64,000 bases of DNA from Pseudorhodoplanes sp. GTDB taxonomy: Bacteria; Pseudomonadota; Alphaproteobacteria; Rhizobiales; Xanthobacteraceae. Below the pieces are notes generated by a model. It had not been told where the DNA came from. It made no database searches and was given only the letters and a program-made list of their open reading frames with translations. A program made the translations under genes and the position numbers. The first letter of the stretch is position 1; the number at the start of each line of letters is the position of its first letter. The stretch spans positions 1-64,000 of the forward strand of contig JALHOD010000018.1 in assembly GCA_022843165.1 (NCBI GenBank), given 5' to 3'. Below are positions 59,827 to 64,000 of this stretch, one piece after another.

Positions 59827-61515
59827 TCAGTTCCTGATAGCCATACATGCGAAATCGTTTTGTTTTAGATAACGGCAGGCGGCTTCCGCCTGGTGCTGCT
59901 TGAATCCGGCGAAACGCGCCCGGTAGAGCGTCTTGTCGCCCTTGGTGACGGGCTCGGTGAACGAATCGGCGCTCTCCAGAAGTTTTGCGGCCTTGGTCTT
60001 GGCATTGGCCAGCTTCTCGCGCGCCTCGCCCTCGTCCGGAAAGGCGCCGACCTGGATGATCCAGCCGGTGCGCTTGATCTCGCGGGTGGGCGGCGCGGCC
60101 TTGGCGGCCGCTGGCGCGGAGGATGTTGTGATGTCGGCAGCGGCCGAGGCGACCGCGACCGGTTTGGCCGCCGCAGCCATGTCCTTTGCCGTTAGCACGC
60201 CCAGGACGCCGGGCCGTGCGCCGGGAGGCGGCGGAGGCGGGCTGTCCTCTCGCGCCGGTGCCATCGCGGTGGTGTGACGGACCGGTTGGGCGGTTTCGGC
60301 GGCTGGACTGGCCTGGGCGGTGATCGGCTCGGGCGAGAGCAGCGACAAAGGCGCGACCGCCGCAACCTGGGTCGTGCCCGGGCGCATGGTCAGGGTTTTG
60401 ACCAGACGCGGCTTGATCGGTTCGGTCGAACCGGCTTGCGGCTGCGGCACCAGCGGGATCGGTTTGGCCGCTTCCACCTTGACGGGCTCGATATCCTTGC
60501 GCGTGACGGATGCCGCGGGTTCCGGTTTCGGCTCGGCCTTTGCTGTCGGGGCCGCCAGGGCCACACGCACGGGCTTTGCCGGTTCGGCGGCCGCCACTTC
60601 GGTCACTTTCGGGGAGGTCCGTTTCACCGACGCCTCGACGATGCGCGCTTCGATCAATTCGCGCATGCGCGCGTCGCGCTGTCCCGCCGACGTGCCGCCC
60701 AGCACGACCGCAACGATATGGCGGGGACCGCGCCGCACCGACGTGACAAGATTGAAGCCGGAAGCGCGGATATAGCCGGTCTTGATTCCGTCGACGCCAT
60801 TCACGCGCCCGAGCAGGCGATTGTGATTGCCCATGCCGCGACCGCGGAAGGTGAAGCTCCGGGTGGAGAAATACTGGTAGTAGCGCGGGAAGCGATCCTG
60901 GATCGCGAGGCCGAGCAGCGCCTGGTCGCGCGCGGTGGTGACCTGATCATCGTCCGGAAGGCCCGACGCGTTCTTGTAGACGGTCTTGCTCATGCGCAGG
61001 GCGCGCGCCTTGCGCGTCATCTGTTTCGCGAATTCCTCTTCGGAACCTGCCAGCGCCTCGGCGACGACCACCGCGATGTCGTTGGCGGATTTCGTCACCA
61101 GCGCCTTGATCGCGTCTTCCGCTGAAATCGTCTGGCCGGGTTTCAGCCCGAGCTTGGAGGGCGCCTGCGCGGCGGCGGCGGCGGACACCTCAAGCTGGCT
61201 ATCGAGTTTGATCCGGCCGGACTCCAGCCGCTCGAACAGAAGATAGAGGGTCATGATCTTGGTGAGCGAGGCCGGGTGGCGCAGACTGTCGGGGTTGGCG
61301 GAATGCAGCAGGTCGCCGGTATTGGCGTCCACCACGATGGCGGCATATTGCGGATTGTGAACGATGCTCGATGTCGCGGAGCCGGAATTGCCGCGTTTCT
61401 TGCGCCAGCGCGCATCGGCGGGATCGGTGGCGGCCGTCAGGACGACGAGGGCGGCAAGCAAAGCGGCGAGACCTCCGCGAAGCCTGTGCGAGGCGCCGAC
61501 CGATACGCAATACAT
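59827..61515 (-). CDS. D-alanyl-D-alanine carboxypeptidase with C-terminal SPOR domain
   Basis: RHPASLTKIMTLYLLFERL (SxxK), KSANDIAVVVAEALAG (SxN), VDGIKTGYIRASGFN (KTG); C-terminal GWIIQVGAFPDEGEAREKL. Confidence 0.94.
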   Translation of the reverse strand: MYCVSVGASHRLRGGLAALLAALVVLTAATDPADARWRKKRGNSGSATSSIVHNPQYAAIVVDANTGDLLHSANPDSLRHPASLTKIMTLYLLFERLESGRIKLDSQLEVSAAAAAQAPSKLGLKPGQTISAEDAIKALVTKSANDIAVVVAEALAGSEEEFAKQMTRKARALRMSKTVYKNASGLPDDDQVTTARDQALLGLAIQDRFPRYYQYFSTRSFTFRGRGMGNHNRLLGRVNGVDGIKTGYIRASGFNLVTSVRRGPRHIVAVVLGGTSAGQRDARMRELIEARIVEASVKRTSPKVTEVAAAEPAKPVRVALAAPTAKAEPKPEPAASVTRKDIEPVKVEAAKPIPLVPQPQAGSTEPIKPRLVKTLTMRPGTTQVAAVAPLSLLSPEPITAQASPAAETAQPVRHTTAMAPAREDSPPPPPPGARPGVLGVLTAKDMAAAAKPVAVASAAADITTSSAPAAAKAAPPTREIKRTGWIIQVGAFPDEGEAREKLANAKTKAAKLLESADSFTEPVTKGDKTLYRARFAGFKQHQAEAACRYLKQNDFACMAIRN

Positions 61516-61699
61516 GGTCTCACCCGTCTTCTGTCTTCGTTCAGGCCGGCGCTTCGGCAAGCGCCAACGTCCACCCCGTTCGTGCGCGACACGCGTATCC
61601 GGACCGGTGGGTCCCGATGTCCGCGGCGGCACAGTCAAAAACCGTATGGGAACGGAATTGCTAAAAAGTTAATAAAAACCGATGGTTAAGTTTTTGTGC

Positions 61700-61737
61700 T
61701 GCAATGCAAAATTTCTCTTGATTTATTGTGCGATGCA
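61700..61737 (+). promoter_or_regulatory. Paired PhaR-like sites upstream of the phasin gene
   Basis: TGC-AAT-GCA (61700..61708) and TGC-GAT-GCA (61729..61737). Confidence 0.5.
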
Positions 61738-61821
61738 ACATAAGTTTTGTAAGACGGTCAGGGTGACCGCCATAGAGGCAACGGCAACGCGGCCCGGGTT
61801 GGCCGGACAAAGGGCAGTGTC

Positions 61822-62160
61822 ATGATCAAGAACTTCGATGAAATTCAGCAAATCGGAAAAGAGAATGTCGACGTCGCGATGAAGTCGTTCGGCGCCGCGT
61901 CGAAAAACGCGCAGGCGATCGCGGTCGAAATGGCCGACTATTCCAAGAAGGCGTTCGAGGACGGCGCGCAGGCTTTTGAAAAGCTGCTTGGCGCGAAGTC
62001 GATCGAAAAGGCGATCGAGTTGCAGCAGAGCTACTTCAAGGACGCCTATGAGGGGTTCGTGACCAAGGCGACCAAGGTCGGCGAATTGTATGCCGATCTC
62101 GCCAAGGAAACCTACAAGCCCTACGAAGGCTTCCTCGCCAAGGTGACGCCGGCGAAATAA
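61822..62160 (+). CDS. Phasin family protein
   Basis: EIQQIGKENVDVAMKSFGAASKNAQAIAVEMADYSKKAFEDGAQAFEKLLGAKS. Confidence 0.92.
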   Translation: MIKNFDEIQQIGKENVDVAMKSFGAASKNAQAIAVEMADYSKKAFEDGAQAFEKLLGAKSIEKAIELQQSYFKDAYEGFVTKATKVGELYADLAKETYKPYEGFLAKVTPAK

Positions 62161-62211
62161 GCTGCGCCGGTATGGCGTACGAGTTGCGTCAGTCTGATCA
62201 GTTTGAAATGA

Positions 62212-62239
62212 AAAAGCCCGGCCTTTCAGCCGGGCTTTT
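62212..62239. terminator. Bidirectional Rho-independent terminator between convergent genes
   Basis: AAAAGCCCGGC-CTTTCA-GCCGGGCTTTT. Confidence 0.92.
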
Positions 62240-62260
62240 GTTTAGTCGATAGTTGGCGGG

Positions 62261-63592
62261 TTACTCGGCCAGCCGCAGGTTGGCCAGGCTGTTGGCGATG
62301 GTCGTGAACACGACATTGAGCTGCGAGGCGTCCTGCACGTCGTAATACATCGAAGTGTTGGTCGCGCAGCTTCTCAGCAGATTGGCGTTCCCGTTGATCA
62401 CGCGGATCGTATAGAGCTTGATGCCGGCGGCCTTGATGTTGGTGCAGGCGAGCTGGGTGCGCGCGTCGATCGAAGACTGCTTCGTCACCTCTTCGTTTTT
62501 CTTGTTGTCCCACGCCTCGGTGTTGTCGCCGTCCGTCAGCAGGATCACGACCTTATCGAGATCGCTGTTCGGCGCCAGCGCCTGCGTCAGCGGCACCTGG
62601 GTCGTCAGCGAATGCCAGGCCCAGACCAAGCCGATCGTCACATTGGTCATCCCGTTGGGCGACATCGAATCGATCTTGCTGGTCAGGTTGGTCCAGTTCG
62701 ACGTCAGCGGCATGAGTGTGGTCAGCGATCCGCAATCCGCCGTCGGGAAGAGGCTGTCTGCGACCGATATGTTCGGCACATTGTCGTTGGTGTCGTAGGG
62801 GTAGGTGCGGTCGCGGAGGCAGCCTTCCCAGTTGCTGTGGTTCTTGGGAGTCCACTTCTTGTTGTATTTGATGCAGCTATTGTAGGTCTTGTAGTCCTTG
62901 TCGCTGCAGCTGCCGTTGGCCTTGTCCCATTCGTCCCAGTCGAACCATTCGTTGTCCTTGTAACTGTTGCCAAGGTTTACGGTCGTATCGAACGGGATGA
63001 TGGAGATCTTGATGTCGCCCTCGGCCTTGGCGGCGGACTTCAGCGTCGTGATCAGGTTCTTTGCGGCGATCTTGAGCTGCGTCATCTTTCCGCTCGATGA
63101 CATCGAGCCGGTATTGTCGAGCGCCAGCGCCAGTTCGAGCTTCTTGAATCCCCAGATCGCCTGCGAGTCCGCGCCGAACGAGATGTCCGGCCGCCACATC
63201 CCCGTCAGGGTGGTGTCGATTTTCGCGGTGGCGGCGACGGTGAGTTTGAACTTGTTGTTGGCCAGCGGCTCGTAGCTCGCCTTGACGATCTTGAGGTCCT
63301 TGGCGTCCGAACGGTTGAAATTGGCCTGGACATACTTGAACGCCGTTCCCGGAAGATCCTGGGTCTTAGCGGCGTCTTTCGACAAGGTCAGGGTGGCCGC
63401 GTCCACAGCGGCCTGCAGCGAGGATTTGGCGGAATTGGCGCGGCTGTAATCCACCGCGGCGCCGATCAGGCCGAGCACCGGCAGGCTCGCCAGCGCGAAA
63501 GTCATGGCGACGTTGCCGCCTTGCGCCGGACCGAACTCGCGCAGCCGCACGCGGCAGGATGCGAAGAGGGACTTCATGCTCATGGCTGTCAC
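62261..63592 (-). CDS. TadG/TadE-like pilus-assembly protein with VWA domain
   Basis: GGNVAMTFALASLPVLGLIGAAVDYSRANSAKSSLQAAVDAATL; LELALALDNTGSMSSSGKM; KVVILLTDGDNTEAWDN. Confidence 0.9.
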   Translation of the reverse strand: MTAMSMKSLFASCRVRLREFGPAQGGNVAMTFALASLPVLGLIGAAVDYSRANSAKSSLQAAVDAATLTLSKDAAKTQDLPGTAFKYVQANFNRSDAKDLKIVKASYEPLANNKFKLTVAATAKIDTTLTGMWRPDISFGADSQAIWGFKKLELALALDNTGSMSSSGKMTQLKIAAKNLITTLKSAAKAEGDIKISIIPFDTTVNLGNSYKDNEWFDWDEWDKANGSCSDKDYKTYNSCIKYNKKWTPKNHSNWEGCLRDRTYPYDTNDNVPNISVADSLFPTADCGSLTTLMPLTSNWTNLTSKIDSMSPNGMTNVTIGLVWAWHSLTTQVPLTQALAPNSDLDKVVILLTDGDNTEAWDNKKNEEVTKQSSIDARTQLACTNIKAAGIKLYTIRVINGNANLLRSCATNTSMYYDVQDASQLNVVFTTIANSLANLRLAE

Positions 63593-63779
63593 CTGTTACC
63601 AATCTTCCGATACAGGTCGTAAACAGCGCGCATGAAATTGCAGTAAAGCTCGATGCAAAAAGACGCTTACCGGCCGTTAAGCATGCGGCTTTGGCCGCGG
63701 AGCGTGAACGAAAATGAAACCGGTTGCATAAGGTTCTAACGGTCGCGGTGACATTGCGTTAACGCTGTGCCGGCCGGGG

Positions 63780-64000
63780 CTATTTCGAGAGCCGCAGATT
63801 GGCGAGATTTTGCGCGATCGATTTGAACACCGTGTTCAGTTCGCTCGCGTCCTCCACGTCGTAATACATGTCGGGCTTGGTCGCGCAATTCTTCAGCAGC
63901 GACGCGTTGCCGTTGATGACACGCACCGTGTAGATCTTGATGTTGTCGGCCTTGGCGTTGTCGCAGGCTTTCTGTGTGCGGGTATCGATCGACGAGGTTG
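63780..64000 (-). CDS. 3' end of a second TadG/VWA paralogue (runs off window)
   Basis: Minus-strand translation ...TSSIDTRTQKACDNAKADNIKIYTVRVINGNASLLKNCATKPDMYYDVEDASELNTVFKSIAQNLANLRLSK*, matching the C-terminus of 62261..63592. Confidence 0.88.
   Translation of the reverse strand, partial: TSSIDTRTQKACDNAKADNIKIYTVRVINGNASLLKNCATKPDMYYDVEDASELNTVFKSIAQNLANLRLSK

Overview
This 64 kb window looks like GC-rich chromosomal DNA of an alphaproteobacterium. Hyphomicrobiales/Rhizobiales of the Bradyrhizobium/Xanthobacteraceae type is inferred from gene content (MbfA, DUF1489, DUF1236, MipZ next to panC); this is not a database result. It is densely coding, with mostly housekeeping or catabolic genes. 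Recognisable content includes: a 5'-truncated LOV-HWE/HisKA2 histidine kinase plus response regulator; a GlcG/HbpS - TctC(Bug) - MBL - cyclase - CMD gene run; frmA; photolyase; 1-Cys peroxiredoxin; two biotin-carboxylase alpha subunits (PccA-like and MccA) and MccB; isovaleryl-CoA dehydrogenase with a divergent TetR; lipB; an orphan FliN-like protein; tRNA-Leu(GAG); paired polysaccharide deacetylases; mgtE; tandem aldo/keto reductases; queC plus a VUT transporter; mbfA; btaA/btaB; cspA; YeeE/YedE; panC; mipZ; a VWA protein; a DnaJ-like protein; a SPOR D-Ala-D-Ala carboxypeptidase; a phasin; and two tandem TadG/VWA proteins, the second cut by the window end. I saw no rRNA, CRISPR array, intact IS element or prophage. 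The most interesting signals are: (i) a set of GGAAC-N16/17-CGTT (sigma-EcfG general-stress type) promoters immediately upstream of small secreted or membrane proteins of unknown function, one of them a divergent overlapping pair; (ii) an AT-richer two-gene insert after tRNA-Leu encoding an overlapping secreted + membrane protein pair; (iii) a degraded accessory scar at 38.56-39.20 kb (frameshifted ORF, HigA antitoxin lacking its N-terminus, an orphan gene tail); (iv) a two-palindrome TetR operator region; (v) a PHO-box-like site upstream of the betaine-lipid genes; (vi) paired TGCN3GCA sites upstream of the phasin; (vii) a periplasm-biased orphan Bug/cyclase gene run. No searches were run. 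All family names come from reading the translations.
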